Shown: positions 8,230-18,833, counted from the stretch's first letter. The stretch: DNA of 64,000 nt from Vibrio methylphosphonaticus (GCF_023634655.1 NZ_JAMKMS010000001.1:372001-436000), one strand, 5' to 3'. Numbers and translations are program-made. Notes: generated by a model not told the origin, from the letters alone.

Positions 8230-9747
8230 TTATGGCTGCCAGTAAGGTTCAACTTCCATACTGATTTGTCTGGTTTGCTCCATCGCATGCAAGATTGAGC
8301 TTTCCTGGCGGCTAAGCCATCGTCCAAGCTGTTCTTTTTCATCGCCTTCCAGACGCTCAATTAGCGCCTCTAAGAGCTCTAACATCAGTAGGTCATCAAT
8401 GCCTTGTAGTAAGTCTGCCCACGGCAGCCTAAAGCTGTTACGCTCTTCTACGTCGAATAGAATAGCAAAGCCAACACCTGAGTACAGGTTACGCATTAAT
8501 CGATACTGCTGTTCAAGGTAATCCTGGCGCGTCAGCAGTTTTTCTACAGGAAAGGCTTCAATTAACTCAGCCCAAGTTCGCGAAAGCTGATTCACCGCAA
8601 AAGGTTTTATTGGTTGTTGCATTTTCTCGCGAGCTTTTTCATCTAAGAACGGCTGCCAGCCCCTTGATAAGATCCAGCGGCTAAGATCAAGTAGTAGCCC
8701 TGCATAACGAGCCGAATGTATCAGTTTCAAGGTTTCTTCTCGATCGGGAAGCCCTGCTTGAATGCCTTTGAGTTCTGACACTAAGAATTTACGCGCATCA
8801 AGCTTTCTTAGTACATGCCCTTTATCTTCCAATAGCCCTTCTAGATGGTCATACCGTTTAAGCCAGGTTAACTCTTCTTCAAGCCACTTCAGCTCTTGAC
8901 GCACAATCGCACTCGCACGGCGTGGAACAATGCCGCCATAGACGGTCAGAATTTGACGAATCAGGCTGATCGAATGGCTAATCTCATGCAGCGCTTCTAT
9001 CGACTCGTGCTCAGTATAAATTTGTTCGTGATAATGCCAATGCTCTAACGCGTGCTCTAAAGAGTTAATAAAGCAGGCTTCAACCGTATCTGATTCAACA
9101 GTATCCACTAGCGCCAAAGGTTTAACTTTGTCACCTTCGTAGCCTTGTGCTAAACGATAGCCACGAGCCGCTTTACTAAGATTACCAAGCCGAATACCAC
9201 CAGACTCACAAAATGAGCGAGCAAGCGTAAACAACGCGTCTGTTTGCCCCGATTTAAGTTCTAGTTCCACTTCGCAAATTGGATAACTACGCTCACCAGA
9301 AGATACCAGCCCCTGATCAAATGCCACTTCGACTTGACTACCATCAGGCATCCCAATAAGCCATTGCTCACGAGTAAAGTCTGTTGAAAAAATAGCCATA
9401 AGCTCTGACTGCAGTGTTTCTACATTTTTTCCTGCCGGGTAAATATCGATAGGGTGCAGAGTCAGATCGGGGTCATTCGAAGTGTGTTCGGCGTTAAATT
9501 CCGGACGTTGATGCAGCCCTGCGACAACTCGACCTGCTGTCTTCACCGTCTGTACAAAGACATCATCAAATCGGCGAATTCGTAGACCAATATCATGTTG
9601 GCGCAGCCAGTTGTCTGGAGTATCGAAGTAAGTGTTTCCTAACTCACGACAACTGTGCTGAAGTACTTTTGTTTCTGAGATTTTATTTCGTAAAGTTTCT
9701 GAAAAATCAGGTGAAACAAAAAACTTCAGTTCTATCTCGGTTTCCAT
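8230..9747 (-). CDS. ygiF: CYTH and CHAD domain protein, inorganic triphosphatase YgiF-like
   Basis: The 505-residue protein begins METEIELKF, the E-x-E-x-K signature of the CYTH (triphosphate tunnel) domain, which spans about residues 1-200. The rest is a helical CHAD domain rich in conserved Arg, Lys and His expected to bind polyphosphate. E. coli YgiF hydrolyses inorganic triphosphate. The start at 9747 has an AAGGT ribosome site; the longer reading frame to 9822 adds 25 residues that do not look like family sequence. Its neighbour upstream is a phosphate-transport pair, which fits a phosphate-metabolism theme, but they are divergent. Confidence 0.9.
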   Translation of the reverse strand: METEIELKFFVSPDFSETLRNKISETKVLQHSCRELGNTYFDTPDNWLRQHDIGLRIRRFDDVFVQTVKTAGRVVAGLHQRPEFNAEHTSNDPDLTLHPIDIYPAGKNVETLQSELMAIFSTDFTREQWLIGMPDGSQVEVAFDQGLVSSGERSYPICEVELELKSGQTDALFTLARSFCESGGIRLGNLSKAARGYRLAQGYEGDKVKPLALVDTVESDTVEACFINSLEHALEHWHYHEQIYTEHESIEALHEISHSISLIRQILTVYGGIVPRRASAIVRQELKWLEEELTWLKRYDHLEGLLEDKGHVLRKLDARKFLVSELKGIQAGLPDREETLKLIHSARYAGLLLDLSRWILSRGWQPFLDEKAREKMQQPIKPFAVNQLSRTWAELIEAFPVEKLLTRQDYLEQQYRLMRNLYSGVGFAILFDVEERNSFRLPWADLLQGIDDLLMLELLEALIERLEGDEKEQLGRWLSRQESSILHAMEQTRQISMEVEPYWQP

Positions 9748-9952
9748 AGTTATACCTTTCAAGGACACTGACAACAGGATATGGTCAATTCCCAAAATCG
9801 GCAAGTGACAAATATCACTCAATTCATGATCTAAAACAGTTTAAATCAGACTTTTAATGGGTTAACATGCGCGCCTTTATAGCCATCGCTCAACATTTCA
9901 CCATGATATGGTGTATGTTTATTTCAGGTTATATTTTTTAGGTTAGACAACC

Positions 9953-10633
9953 ATGCCAGTGAATACAATTATGGGGTTATTTGCAAAGTCCCCTATTAAA
10001 CCTTTGCAACGCCACGTTGTGTGCGTAACAGAATGCTGCTCACATCTTGTCAATTTCTTTGAAACCAGTTTTCAAGGTGATTGGGAGAAAGCAGCCGAGA
10101 TCCGTGCGCAGATTTCTCACCTAGAGAAAGAAGCGGATGTATTGAAACGTGAGATTCGCTTAAAGCTTCCTCGCGGATTGTTCTTGCCCGTAGACCGTAG
10201 CGATATGCTTGAGCTACTGACACAGCAAGACAAACTTGCCAACCTAGCAAAAGACATTGCAGGCCGTGTATACGGTCGACAACTTGTCATCCCTACCCCG
10301 ATGCAAGATAACTTCATCGCCTATGTAAAACGTTGTCTCGATGCAGCGAATCAAGCTCAAAAAGTAATTAATGAGTTGGATGAGCTACTAGAAACAGGGT
10401 TTAAAGGTCGTGAGGTAACACTTGTAGCCGAAATGATTCATCAGCTCGATATCATCGAAGATGATACCGACGCGATGCAGATTCAACTTCGCCAACAACT
10501 CATGGCGATTGAGCATGATCACAACCCAATTGATATCATGTTCCTTTATAAGATTCTAGAATGGATCGGTGGCATTGCAGATCAAGCTCAGCGCGTTGGT
10601 GCTCGTCTTGAACTCATGCTTTCGCGGTCTTAA
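9953..10633 (+). CDS. DUF47/TIGR00153 PhoU-like phosphate transport accessory protein
   Basis: This 226-residue all-helical cytoplasmic protein belongs to the DUF47 family, distantly PhoU-like, whose genes are almost always next to PiT transporters. The sequence shows the typical MGLFAKSPIKPLQRHV start and long amphipathic helices with acidic metal-binding-like motifs (E-K-E-A-D; D-D-T-D). It is assumed to modulate the transporter encoded 119 bases downstream. An AGGT site lies about ten bases before the ATG; an in-frame ATG six codons later is a less likely start. Confidence 0.9.
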   Translation: MPVNTIMGLFAKSPIKPLQRHVVCVTECCSHLVNFFETSFQGDWEKAAEIRAQISHLEKEADVLKREIRLKLPRGLFLPVDRSDMLELLTQQDKLANLAKDIAGRVYGRQLVIPTPMQDNFIAYVKRCLDAANQAQKVINELDELLETGFKGREVTLVAEMIHQLDIIEDDTDAMQIQLRQQLMAIEHDHNPIDIMFLYKILEWIGGIADQAQRVGARLELMLSRS

Positions 10634-10752
10634 ATCATACGTTAACTAAGTAACAAAGAGCGAAATTGATATTAGGCGCTGTCTACAATGCTTAAGTATT
10701 GCCTGCGTCTTAAAACTGCTCCGCTTGTTATGAAACAAAACTAGGTATTACA

Positions 10753-12015
10753 ATGGATATTCTTGCAAACCACGGCACTATCCTAATTATTGTTGCGGCA
10801 TTATTCGGTTTCCTAATGGCTATCGGTATTGGTGCAAATGATGTTGCCAATGCAATGGGTACTTCTGTTGGCTCTAAAGCTTTAACAGTTAAGCAAGCAA
10901 TCATCATTGCGATGATCTTCGAATTTGCCGGTGCGTATCTTGCGGGCGGTGAAGTAACCGATACTATCCGCAAAGGCGTTATTGATACTTCCCTATTTGT
11001 CCATCAACCTGACGTTTTAGTCTATGGCATGATGTCTGCACTACTTGCTGCAGGTACGTGGCTATTGCTTGCGTCATATATGGGTTGGCCGGTCTCGACA
11101 ACGCACTCTATTATCGGTGCAATCATTGGTTTCGCTTGTATTTCTGTCGGTACAGAAGCAGTGGACTGGGGCTCAGTAAAAGGTATCGTGGGTAGCTGGG
11201 TGGTGACGCCTGTCATTTCCGGTTTCTTTGCCTACCTGATTTTTGTTAGTGCACAACGATTAATTTTTGATACAGAAAAACCACTTTTGAATGCTAAGCG
11301 CTTCGTGCCGGTTTATATGTTCATTACAACTATGGTGATTGCACTAGTAACCATTAAAAAAGGCTTGAAACACGTTGGTTTACACCTTTCTAATGGTGAA
11401 GCATGGTTCTGGGCTGCGATCGTTTCGTCTGCAGTAATGGTAGCTGGCTACCTATATATCTATCGCAAGTTTGCTAACCGTGAAGAAGATCATGGCTTTA
11501 GTGGTGTGGAAGGTATCTTCAGCGTGCTAATGGTGATTACCGCTTGTGCGATGGCATTTGCACACGGCTCTAACGACGTAGCGAATGCGATTGGTCCTCT
11601 TTCTGCTGTTGTCTCTACGGTTGAGCATATGGGCGAAATTACCACAAAGAGCTCTATCGCATGGTGGATTCTTCCACTCGGTGGTTTTGGTATTGTGGTT
11701 GGTCTTGCGACTATGGGTCATAAAGTCATGGCTACCGTGGGTACAGGTATTACAGAATTAACGCCAAGCCGAGGCTTTGCGGCGCAGTTAGCAACCGCTT
11801 GTACTGTGGTTCTAGCGTCGGGCACAGGCTTGCCAATCTCAACCACACAAACATTGGTTGGTGCGGTATTAGGTGTTGGTTTTGCCCGAGGTATCGGCGC
11901 CCTTAACCTAGGTGTTGTTCGCAACATCGTCGCATCTTGGATTGTTACGCTGCCTGCTGGTGCATTACTTGCTGTTGTGTTCTTCTACGCAATTCAAGCA
12001 TCATTTGCTGGTTAA
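10753..12015 (+). CDS. pit: Low-affinity inorganic phosphate transporter, PiT family
   Basis: This 420-residue inner-membrane protein carries both PiT signature repeats: GANDVANAMGTSVGSKAL near residue 29 and GSNDVANAIGPLSAVV near residue 274, the inverted halves that form the phosphate site. About ten hydrophobic segments are present. PiT proteins import metal-phosphate driven by protons or sodium. AGGT precedes the ATG by seven bases. It forms a functional pair with the DUF47 gene. I see no obvious PHO box upstream. Confidence 0.95.
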   Translation: MDILANHGTILIIVAALFGFLMAIGIGANDVANAMGTSVGSKALTVKQAIIIAMIFEFAGAYLAGGEVTDTIRKGVIDTSLFVHQPDVLVYGMMSALLAAGTWLLLASYMGWPVSTTHSIIGAIIGFACISVGTEAVDWGSVKGIVGSWVVTPVISGFFAYLIFVSAQRLIFDTEKPLLNAKRFVPVYMFITTMVIALVTIKKGLKHVGLHLSNGEAWFWAAIVSSAVMVAGYLYIYRKFANREEDHGFSGVEGIFSVLMVITACAMAFAHGSNDVANAIGPLSAVVSTVEHMGEITTKSSIAWWILPLGGFGIVVGLATMGHKVMATVGTGITELTPSRGFAAQLATACTVVLASGTGLPISTTQTLVGAVLGVGFARGIGALNLGVVRNIVASWIVTLPAGALLAVVFFYAIQASFAG

Positions 12016-12079
12016 CGCGCACAAGCTATAAAGTCAGGGAGATGTGAACCTCACGTCATATTTGACTCAAATGCAAATA

Positions 12080-12103
12080 AAGGGAGGCTTAGCCTCCCTT
12101 CTT
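12080..12103 (+). terminator. Terminator-like hairpin after pit
   Basis: The inverted repeat AAGGGAGG / CCTCCCTT (12080-12087 and 12093-12100) has a 5-base loop. The T tract after it is short and interrupted, so efficiency is uncertain. Confidence 0.65.
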
Positions 12104-12234
12104 AGTTGCACCACGTACAGAAAATTCATACTATTTGCCCATTCTTAAAAGTTTACAATTTGAGTGTGTCTGCGTAAGACAATGGTCGACGCACACTATC
12201 ATTAATCCCCATTGAAAGACTGAAGGGACTTATC

Positions 12235-12846
12235 GTGAAAAAACTGATCAGCATGATCTTGGTATCAATGTTTGTAGTACCTGCCGCATTCGCTCAGGAA
12301 CGCTATATTGCCGACAAACTATTTACTTACATCCACTCTGGACCGAGTAACGAATATCGCATTGTTGGCAGCATCAATGCTGGTGACAAAGTGAAGCTAC
12401 TGTCAACAAATCGCAGCTCAGGCTTTTCTCAGGTGCTAGACGCACGAGGACGTAAAGGCTGGGTAGAAACGAAGTTTGTTACTACGCAAGAAAGCATGGC
12501 GGTACGTTTACCTCGTCTTGAAAAAGAGCTAACAGAAGTAAAAAGTCAACTTGCCAATGCCCGTGAAACCGCAGATAGCGAACAAGAGGGCTTAGCCAGT
12601 TCTTTGGATGCGCGTAACAAGCAGATCGCAGAGCTAGAACAAAGTTACTCAGACATTAATCACCAATTAACCACGTCTCAAACAGAGATTCGTGAGTTAA
12701 GAGCCAAGCTCGATACACAAAAAGAAGACCTACTACTTAAGTACTTCATGTACGGCGGTGGTGTGGCAGGTATCGGATTGCTATTAGGCTTAATTCTGCC
12801 GCATATCATTCCACGCCGTCGCAAGAGTCCAAACGGCTGGAAATAG
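12235..12846 (+). CDS. ygiM: TIGR04211 family SH3-domain membrane protein, YgiM-like
   Basis: The 203-residue protein has an N-terminal signal peptide (cleavage likely after AFA, residue 21), a bacterial SH3 domain (about residues 22-90) ending in GWVETKFV, a coiled coil (about 95-165) and one membrane helix near residues 170-190 followed by a basic tail. The topology suggests a periplasmic domain anchored at its C-terminus. The start codon is GTG, with an AAGGGA ribosome site. The function of YgiM is not established. Confidence 0.85.
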   Translation: MKKLISMILVSMFVVPAAFAQERYIADKLFTYIHSGPSNEYRIVGSINAGDKVKLLSTNRSSGFSQVLDARGRKGWVETKFVTTQESMAVRLPRLEKELTEVKSQLANARETADSEQEGLASSLDARNKQIAELEQSYSDINHQLTTSQTEIRELRAKLDTQKEDLLLKYFMYGGGVAGIGLLLGLILPHIIPRRRKSPNGWK

Positions 12847-12859
12847 TATTCTAAGAATA

Positions 12860-12887
12860 AAAAAACCGCCTTTCGGCGGTTTTTTTT
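12860..12887. terminator. Bidirectional terminator between ygiM and rpoS
   Basis: A GC-rich stem ACCGCC / GGCGGT (12865-12870 and 12875-12880) with a TTTC loop has A-rich and T-rich flanks, so it can serve both convergent genes. Confidence 0.9.
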
Positions 12888-12904
12888 ATTTCTCTATTCG
12901 TCAT

Positions 12905-13885
12905 TTAGTCATCATTGAAGTTGAATAGCGACTCCATGTTGAGACCTTGCTTGATCAAAATATCTCTCAGACGACGTAACCCTTCCACCTGAATCTGTCG
13001 AACACGTTCACGTGTTAGACATATCTCTCGACCCACTTCTTCTAACGTTGACGGTTCATAACCTAGCAAACCAAAACGTCGTGCTAACACTTCTTTTTGT
13101 TTTGGGTTGAGTTCATCAAGCCAGTGGATAAGCGACGCTTTAATGTCATCGTCTTGTGTCGATACTTCAGGATCTGAATGCATAGAGTCTGGAATAATAT
13201 CTAATAGCGCCTTCTCGCCGTCACCACCTATAGGGGTATCCACTGAGCTAATACGCTCGTTGAGGCGAAGCATTTTAGACACATCACTCACCGGCTTATC
13301 AAGTTGATGAGCGATTTCTTCTGCAGTGGGTTCATGATCAAGCTTTTGAGACAATTCACGTGCGGTTCGCAAATAGATGTTCAGCTCTTTCACCACATGG
13401 ATGGGCAGACGAATTGTACGCGTTTGATTCATTAACGCACGTTCTATCGTTTGTCGAATCCACCATGTCGCATAAGTTGAAAAACGGAAGCCACGTTCAG
13501 GATCAAACTTTTCTACCGCACGAATAAGCCCTAAGTTTCCCTCTTCGATAAGATCGAGTAGAGCGAGTCCGCGGTTGCTATAGCGACGGGAAATTTTAAC
13601 AACAAGTCGAAGGTTACTTTCAATCATGCGTTTTCGAGCCGCTTCATCACCTTTCAGCGCACGTCTCGCATAGAGAACTTCTTCTTCGGCAGTTAAGAGT
13701 GGAGAGAAACCGATTTCGCCTAAATACAATTGCGTTGCATCCAAGCTTTTAGCTGAGGCGTCGAACTGTTCTTTGTCTTCCTTTTTAGTCTTTGCTTCGC
13801 TTTTCGTTCGTGTGTTACCCACCACTTCTAATTCATTTTCAACATTGAAATCTTCGTTTTTGGTTACTGCATTGCTGATACCCAT
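12905..13885 (-). CDS. rpoS: RNA polymerase sigma factor RpoS
   Basis: The 326-residue stationary-phase and general-stress sigma factor shows region 1.2 ([21 protein letters not shown]), region 2 with [16 protein letters not shown] for -10 recognition, region 3 and the region 4 helix-turn-helix ([19 protein letters not shown]). The N-terminal 50 residues are low in conservation, as in other vibrios. A very strong AGGGGGAGG ribosome site precedes the ATG. It is last in the ftsB-to-rpoS gene string; in E. coli the main rpoS promoter lies inside nlpD, and the same arrangement is possible here. Confidence 0.98.
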   Translation of the reverse strand: MGISNAVTKNEDFNVENELEVVGNTRTKSEAKTKKEDKEQFDASAKSLDATQLYLGEIGFSPLLTAEEEVLYARRALKGDEAARKRMIESNLRLVVKISRRYSNRGLALLDLIEEGNLGLIRAVEKFDPERGFRFSTYATWWIRQTIERALMNQTRTIRLPIHVVKELNIYLRTARELSQKLDHEPTAEEIAHQLDKPVSDVSKMLRLNERISSVDTPIGGDGEKALLDIIPDSMHSDPEVSTQDDDIKASLIHWLDELNPKQKEVLARRFGLLGYEPSTLEEVGREICLTRERVRQIQVEGLRRLRDILIKQGLNMESLFNFNDD

Positions 13886-13985
13886 AGCGCCTCCCCCTGG
13901 CGAGTTAGCAAAACATGACTACTTAACTATGTCGCTAACCTATCCTGATCATGTCAATTAATATGCAATTAGCATTGGAACATTA

Positions 13986-14921
13986 TTACGGTAAATAGCG
14001 CTTTGGATTCACTGATTTACCTTGGTAACGTATTTCAAAGTGTAATCTGACACTGTTAGAGCCTGAACTGCCCATCGTTGCAATTTTTTGACCAGATTTA
14101 ACGCTCTGTCCTTCCGATACCAGTAACCGATCGTTATGAGCATAAGCACTGAGGTAACTATCATTATGTTTGACGATAACTAGGTTACCGTACCCTCTAA
14201 GTGCGTTGCCCGAATACACCACGGTTCCTCCTGCAGTGGCAACAATTGCTTGTCCTCGTTGACCAGCAATGTCGATACCTTTATTTCCTTGGTCCCCTAC
14301 AGAGAAGTTCTTTATCACTCGACCTTTTGTCGGCCAAACCCAACTTGATACTTTGGCGCTAGTAGCTGGTGTTGTTGTCTTAGGTTTACTTGCTACCGTT
14401 TTTTGCTTTGCCGTATTGGGTTTTGTGTTATTAACATTTTGTTTACCTTTAGGATCACCATACTCTTTTGCTTTAGATTGTTCAACCTTCTTGTTGGCTG
14501 TTTTTTGGGCACTCTTACTTGTTGAACTCGCCGGCTTTTTCGCTGCGGGTTTAGGTTTTGGGGATGCAGTGGAGGCCGCGGCTGTTGTGGCGGCGGCTTC
14601 GCCGGCACCTGAACCAGCATAAGAAGGTGGTGAGTATGCACTCCGCCATAAATTAAGGCGGTCACCGGGATGAATGGTGTAAGGAGCCTGCAAATTATTT
14701 AACCTAATCAGCTCCTTAACATCTTTATTGGTCACATAAGAGATAAAGTACAAGGTGTCCCCTTTTTGTACCTCGTAGAAGCTACCTCGATAGCTTCCTC
14801 TTGAGACACTTTCGTACTTTCCTCCTAAATCTGAGACAGGCGCACGTGAGTAGCCCGTGCACCCTGCAAGCACACTCGTTAGGGATAATACCCAGATTGC
14901 TCGTCTCAACATCGTTCGCAT
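13986..14921 (-). CDS. nlpD: Murein hydrolase activator NlpD (LysM and degenerate M23 domains)
   Basis: This 311-residue outer-membrane lipoprotein has a lipobox ending at C21 (VLAGC), a LysM peptidoglycan-binding domain (about 47-95), a low-complexity Ala/Lys/Pro/Thr linker (about 100-195) and a C-terminal M23 domain. Key catalytic residues are lost: NKGIDIAG has Asn where peptidases have His, and the H-x-H motif reads R-L-H. That fits NlpD, which activates the AmiC amidase at the septum and does not cut peptidoglycan itself. It directly follows pcm. Confidence 0.95.
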   Translation of the reverse strand: MRTMLRRAIWVLSLTSVLAGCTGYSRAPVSDLGGKYESVSRGSYRGSFYEVQKGDTLYFISYVTNKDVKELIRLNNLQAPYTIHPGDRLNLWRSAYSPPSYAGSGAGEAAATTAAASTASPKPKPAAKKPASSTSKSAQKTANKKVEQSKAKEYGDPKGKQNVNNTKPNTAKQKTVASKPKTTTPATSAKVSSWVWPTKGRVIKNFSVGDQGNKGIDIAGQRGQAIVATAGGTVVYSGNALRGYGNLVIVKHNDSYLSAYAHNDRLLVSEGQSVKSGQKIATMGSSGSNSVRLHFEIRYQGKSVNPKRYLP

Positions 14922-15545
14922 TTACGCAAGCTCACCCGCAATCAAAGGAACAAACCTCACCAATTCAATCATTTCCGTTATAAAGTCATCTCCGTTACGG
15001 GTGATTTTTAGTAGCTGTTGATCATTCTCCCCAACAGGGATCACCAGTCGCCCCCCTTCTGTCAGCTGTAACAATAGGGCATCTGGCACTGACGCGGCCG
15101 CCGCAGTCACGATTATCGCATCGAACGGTCCTTTCGCTTGCCACCCTTGCCAACCATCACCGTGTTTGGTCGAGACATTATAAATATCTAAGCGCTTTAG
15201 GCGCCTTTTCGCCTCCCATTGCAGTGCTTTAATACGCTCAACGGAACAAACATGCTCGACCAATTGTGCCAAGACTGCGGTCTGATACCCTGAGCCTGTA
15301 CCAATTTCGAGCACTTTCGTCTCTCTCGTTAGGCTCAATAGCTCTGTCATTTTTGCAACAATATATGGTTGGGAGATCGTCTGCCCACTGCCGATTGGCA
15401 GTGCGTTATTATCGTATGCTTGATGAATCATCGCCTGGGATACAAACTGTTCGCGTGGCACTTGAAGAATCGCGTGCAATACGCGTTCATCTTCAATACC
15501 GTGTCCCTGTAAGAATTCAACTAATCTCGCTGCTTGCGGATTCAT
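14922..15545 (-). CDS. pcm: Protein-L-isoaspartate O-methyltransferase
   Basis: This 207-residue enzyme methylates isoaspartyl residues of aged proteins using S-adenosylmethionine, starting their repair. The SAM motif [18 protein letters not shown] is near residue 79, and the family pattern [12 protein letters not shown] lies before it. The gene abuts nlpD with no spacer and follows surE by three bases. The pairing with surE and rpoS is the conserved stationary-phase survival cluster. Confidence 0.97.
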   Translation of the reverse strand: MNPQAARLVEFLQGHGIEDERVLHAILQVPREQFVSQAMIHQAYDNNALPIGSGQTISQPYIVAKMTELLSLTRETKVLEIGTGSGYQTAVLAQLVEHVCSVERIKALQWEAKRRLKRLDIYNVSTKHGDGWQGWQAKGPFDAIIVTAAAASVPDALLLQLTEGGRLVIPVGENDQQLLKITRNGDDFITEMIELVRFVPLIAGELA

Positions 15546-15548
15546 TGA

Positions 15549-16319
15549 TTAATCTCTCCCTGCTATCCATTTTTTCATCGCACAAATCGAATCATGAGCG
15601 GTTAAGTCAACCTGCAAAGGGGTCACCGATATCTTGCCATGTTCGATGGCGAAAAAGTCCGTCCCTTCCCCAGCATCTTGCTCTTTGCCGGGAGGACCAA
15701 GCCAATAGATGTCATGACCTCTTGGGTCTTTTTGCTTAATCATACTCTCAGCATGATGTCTGGCACCTAACCGGGTCACTTGCATCTCATCCAATTCAAT
15801 CAAAGACCTATCTGGGATATTGATGTTGAGTAGGCGATTCGTTGGAACGGATTGAGCTAAATGACGCTCAACCATTTGCTTTGCTATGCGTGCGGCCGCC
15901 GCAAAGTTATCGCGACCCACGAGACTAAATGCCATCGACTGAACACCAAGGAAGTGCCCTTCCATTGCCGCCGCAACCGTTCCCGAATAAAGTACATCAT
16001 CACCGAGATTCGCGCCGTGATTAATACCGGACAATACCAAGTCTGGCATTTCATCGCACATCAATTCATTCAGGGCAAAATGCACACAATCTGTCGGCGT
16101 ACCCTGAACAGAAAACACGTTTTTTTCAATCTCATTAACTCGCAACGGTTGCTCCAACGTTAAAGAGTTGGAGGCACCAGAACGATTTCGATCAGGGGCG
16201 ACAATCACTACGTTGGCAATATCTTGAAGCGCTTTTGCCAACGTGCGTATCCCTTCAGCATGAACGCCATCATCATTGCTGATCAGTATTTTTGGTTTGC
16301 TTGCTTTAGTTTTATTCAT
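15549..16319 (-). CDS. surE: 5'/3'-nucleotidase SurE
   Basis: This 256-residue metal-dependent nucleotidase acts on nucleoside monophosphates and short polyphosphate. The N-terminal [12 protein letters not shown] motif supplies the paired metal-binding Asp residues, with [22 protein letters not shown] near residue 98. The gene lies five bases downstream of truD and three bases upstream of pcm, consistent with one operon. Confidence 0.97.
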   Translation of the reverse strand: MNKTKASKPKILISNDDGVHAEGIRTLAKALQDIANVVIVAPDRNRSGASNSLTLEQPLRVNEIEKNVFSVQGTPTDCVHFALNELMCDEMPDLVLSGINHGANLGDDVLYSGTVAAAMEGHFLGVQSMAFSLVGRDNFAAAARIAKQMVERHLAQSVPTNRLLNINIPDRSLIELDEMQVTRLGARHHAESMIKQKDPRGHDIYWLGPPGKEQDAGEGTDFFAIEHGKISVTPLQVDLTAHDSICAMKKWIAGRD

Positions 16320-16324
16320 TTAAA

Positions 16325-17356
16325 TCAAAATTGTCTTTCTACTTCTTCTAACACTGCGATCTCTCGCAGGATTGAGGTTGCAAAACTGCCTGACTCTAAG
16401 AAAAATCGCAGTTGCAAAGCATCGCCATCAACGCTGATGTCTAGCTGCTGAGGCACTAAGCTAACATCACGACGATCGTGGCGCATTCTATTGCCTCTAA
16501 TTAACAACATGAGATCCGGCTCACTATCCAAGTGGCGCTGCTCAAGTGCGAGAGCCTCTTCTTGAGTAGGTAAAGCGTTGTCCCCAGCTAATGCGCCGGT
16601 GATCGCCGTTTTATTCGCTAGTATGTTGTCATAGTTACTGTCGTTAACAACAACCGATTGACCCTCTACTGTCACAATATCACCAAGTAATACTCGGTCT
16701 AAGCATTGTTGCTCAATACGCTCAGAAACAATTTGGTTAAAGATCCAAGAACGAGCCGCCGACAAATACAAGCTTCGTTTGTTTTGGTTTCGAGTACGTA
16801 CATTGTCTCGTCCCCAACGTCTTGCTTCTTCGACATTATTACCGTCATGACCAAAGCGCTGCTGACCAAAGTAGTTAGGCACACCCGCAATCTTGATCGC
16901 TTCAGCTCTCACCAGTGCTGACTCAAGATCGGTGACTTCAGTCAGTTGAATTTCAAAGTCATTACCCACTAAGTCACCTGGGCGCAATTTTTTGTTGTGC
17001 CACGTGGTCTCAATAATTTCAATGCTTGGGTAGGTCGCTAAGAAATGGGTAAAATCAGGCACATTTTTCTTAGGTAGATGAATACTCAACCACTGTTCAG
17101 TCACAGCATGACGGTCCTTAAGCCCCGCCCAACCGATATCTTTAGACTTAACGCCAAACAGCTTAGCAAGCTCATTAGCAACAAAGCTGGTATTTTCACC
17201 GCTTTTGCGAATGCGTACCATAAAATGCTCACCTTCTCCGGCAAGCTCATAACCAAGCACTTCTTTAACGATAAAATCTTCATTGCGTGCTTTAAATTTT
17301 GCGGTACTGGTTGGTTTGCCGTATTGATACGCCAAGCCATCGATAATATTTGTCAT
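16325..17356 (-). CDS. truD: tRNA pseudouridine(13) synthase TruD
   Basis: This 343-residue enzyme makes pseudouridine 13 in tRNA-Glu. The catalytic Asp is in GLKDRHAVTEQ near residue 80, and the PNYFGQQRFGHDGNN block (near residue 156) is diagnostic for the TruD family. It lies between ispF (12-base gap) and surE in the standard enteric order. Confidence 0.97.
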   Translation of the reverse strand: MTNIIDGLAYQYGKPTSTAKFKARNEDFIVKEVLGYELAGEGEHFMVRIRKSGENTSFVANELAKLFGVKSKDIGWAGLKDRHAVTEQWLSIHLPKKNVPDFTHFLATYPSIEIIETTWHNKKLRPGDLVGNDFEIQLTEVTDLESALVRAEAIKIAGVPNYFGQQRFGHDGNNVEEARRWGRDNVRTRNQNKRSLYLSAARSWIFNQIVSERIEQQCLDRVLLGDIVTVEGQSVVVNDSNYDNILANKTAITGALAGDNALPTQEEALALEQRHLDSEPDLMLLIRGNRMRHDRRDVSLVPQQLDISVDGDALQLRFFLESGSFATSILREIAVLEEVERQF

Positions 17357-17368
17357 TACTAATGCCTA

Positions 17369-17848
17369 CTAGGACAAGGATTTTGTGATTAATACCACAG
17401 CTTCTGTGGCAATGCCTTCTTTACGTCCTGTAAAGCCAAGTCGTTCCGTCGTTGTTGCTTTTACATTGACGTTTTCAATATCGGTCTCAAGATCGGCGGC
17501 GATGACCTGACACATTTGTTCAATATAGGGGGCCATTTTAGGGGCTTGCGCTATGATGGTCACGTCTGCATTGACAAGTTCATACCCCTTAGCACGAACT
17601 TTTGCATACACATCTCGCAATAATGCTCGACTATCTGCACCTTTCCATTCTGCATCCGTATCAGGGAAATGACGCCCTATATCACCAGCGGCGATAGCAC
17701 CGAGTAACGCATCGCACAGCGCATGCAGTGCAACATCCCCATCAGAGTGAGCAAGCAGTCCTTGCTCGTAGGGAATAGAGACACCACCGATAATAACAGG
17801 CCCATCACCACCAAATTTATGTACATCAAAACCGTGGCCGATTCTCAT
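17369..17848 (-). CDS. ispF: 2-C-methyl-D-erythritol 2,4-cyclodiphosphate synthase
   Basis: This 159-residue trimeric zinc enzyme forms the cyclodiphosphate of the non-mevalonate isoprenoid pathway. The start [12 protein letters not shown] contains the D-x-H zinc motif, followed by [22 protein letters not shown] and the C-terminal [14 protein letters not shown] block. It overlaps ispD by four bases. Confidence 0.98.
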   Translation of the reverse strand: MRIGHGFDVHKFGGDGPVIIGGVSIPYEQGLLAHSDGDVALHALCDALLGAIAAGDIGRHFPDTDAEWKGADSRALLRDVYAKVRAKGYELVNADVTIIAQAPKMAPYIEQMCQVIAADLETDIENVNVKATTTERLGFTGRKEGIATEAVVLITKSLS

Positions 17849-18555
17849 CTATGCTCTTCCTCTCTTAATAAATAAAACTCTGCTAACGCTAAATCTTCTG
17901 GGCGAGTCACTTTTATATTATCACCGCGCCCTTCCACCAGCTTAGGACTTTGCCCTACACGCTCAATAGCCGACGCTTCATCAGTGATCATCGCGTCATT
18001 TTTCAGCGCATCACTCAAGGCTGAGTGTAAAACCTGCACACTAAACAACTGTGGTGTTAGTGCATGCCACAACCCGTTGCGATCCTCAGTATGAGCAATA
18101 GTACTTTCCGCATTGGCTCTTTTCATCGTATCTTTTACAGGCATCGCTAGGATTCCACCTACGCTATTTGGGACGACCTGTTGAATGAGTGTAGTAATAT
18201 CATCCAAACAGACGCAAGGCCTGGCGGCGTCATGAACTAAGCACCAAGCCTCTGGCTCGGCTGATTGCACCCAGTTCAATGCAGATAATACAGAATCCGC
18301 TCGCTCCTTCCCGCCACTCACACGTTGTACGTCTGGGTGACTCGCGATGGCAAGCGTCGGATAATAAGGATCGTTTTCACTTACCGCGACGATCACCTTG
18401 CTCACGCGGGGATGCGCCAATAACTTCGTGACCGTATGCTCTAAAATTGTTTTACCAAGTATTGGGAGGTATTGTTTTGGTTTATCTGCCTGCATTCTGC
18501 TACCAACACCAGCTGCGGGGACAATAGCAATTATGGGGGGGAGTGTGGCTATCAC
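17845..18555 (-). CDS. ispD: 2-C-methyl-D-erythritol 4-phosphate cytidylyltransferase
   Basis: This 236-residue enzyme couples CTP to methylerythritol phosphate, the step preceding IspE in isoprenoid synthesis. The nucleotide-binding [19 protein letters not shown] loop lies near residue 12, and VHDAARPC near residue 109. The start codon is GTG and overlaps the ftsB stop (GTGA), so translation is likely coupled; the ispF start in turn overlaps the ispD stop. Confidence 0.97.
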   Translation of the reverse strand: MIATLPPIIAIVPAAGVGSRMQADKPKQYLPILGKTILEHTVTKLLAHPRVSKVIVAVSENDPYYPTLAIASHPDVQRVSGGKERADSVLSALNWVQSAEPEAWCLVHDAARPCVCLDDITTLIQQVVPNSVGGILAMPVKDTMKRANAESTIAHTEDRNGLWHALTPQLFSVQVLHSALSDALKNDAMITDEASAIERVGQSPKLVEGRGDNIKVTRPEDLALAEFYLLREEEHR

Positions 18556-18833
18556 TGGTTTTCCTCACCTATGATGCGATAGAAGGTTTCACCATCTTGG
18601 ATCAACCCCAGTTCATGTCGAGCTCGCTCTTCAATGGCATCAAGTCCTTGGCGAAGATCATCTATTTCAGCAAACATCTCATCATTGCGAGTTTGCAGGC
18701 TACCGTTGACCTGTTGCTGAACTTTAATGTCACTCTCAACCTGATTAAAATCGACAACGCCATTTTTTCCAAACCACAAGACATATTGTAGCCACGAAAA
18801 AACCACGAGTAGTGCGAGAGTAAAGATGCGCAT
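18552..18833 (-). CDS. ftsB: Cell division protein FtsB
   Basis: The 93-residue bitopic membrane protein has a short cytoplasmic tail, one membrane helix (about residues 4-22) and a periplasmic coiled coil. It joins FtsL and FtsQ to activate septal wall synthesis. The family pattern [17 protein letters not shown] near the C-terminus is clear. It is the first gene of the leftward operon running to rpoS. Confidence 0.95.
   Translation of the reverse strand: MRIFTLALLVVFSWLQYVLWFGKNGVVDFNQVESDIKVQQQVNGSLQTRNDEMFAEIDDLRQGLDAIEERARHELGLIQDGETFYRIIGEENQ

Noticed and set aside
9748..9952. PHO box upstream of the DUF47-PiT pair
   Set aside because: No pair of CTGTCAT-like direct repeats could be found.
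14269..14622. Open frame of 117 codons antisense to nlpD
   Set aside because: It mirrors the low-complexity Ala/Lys/Pro linker of NlpD and has no ribosome site or family resemblance.
13986..14921. NlpD as an active endopeptidase
   Set aside because: Catalytic His residues are replaced, as is normal for NlpD activators.
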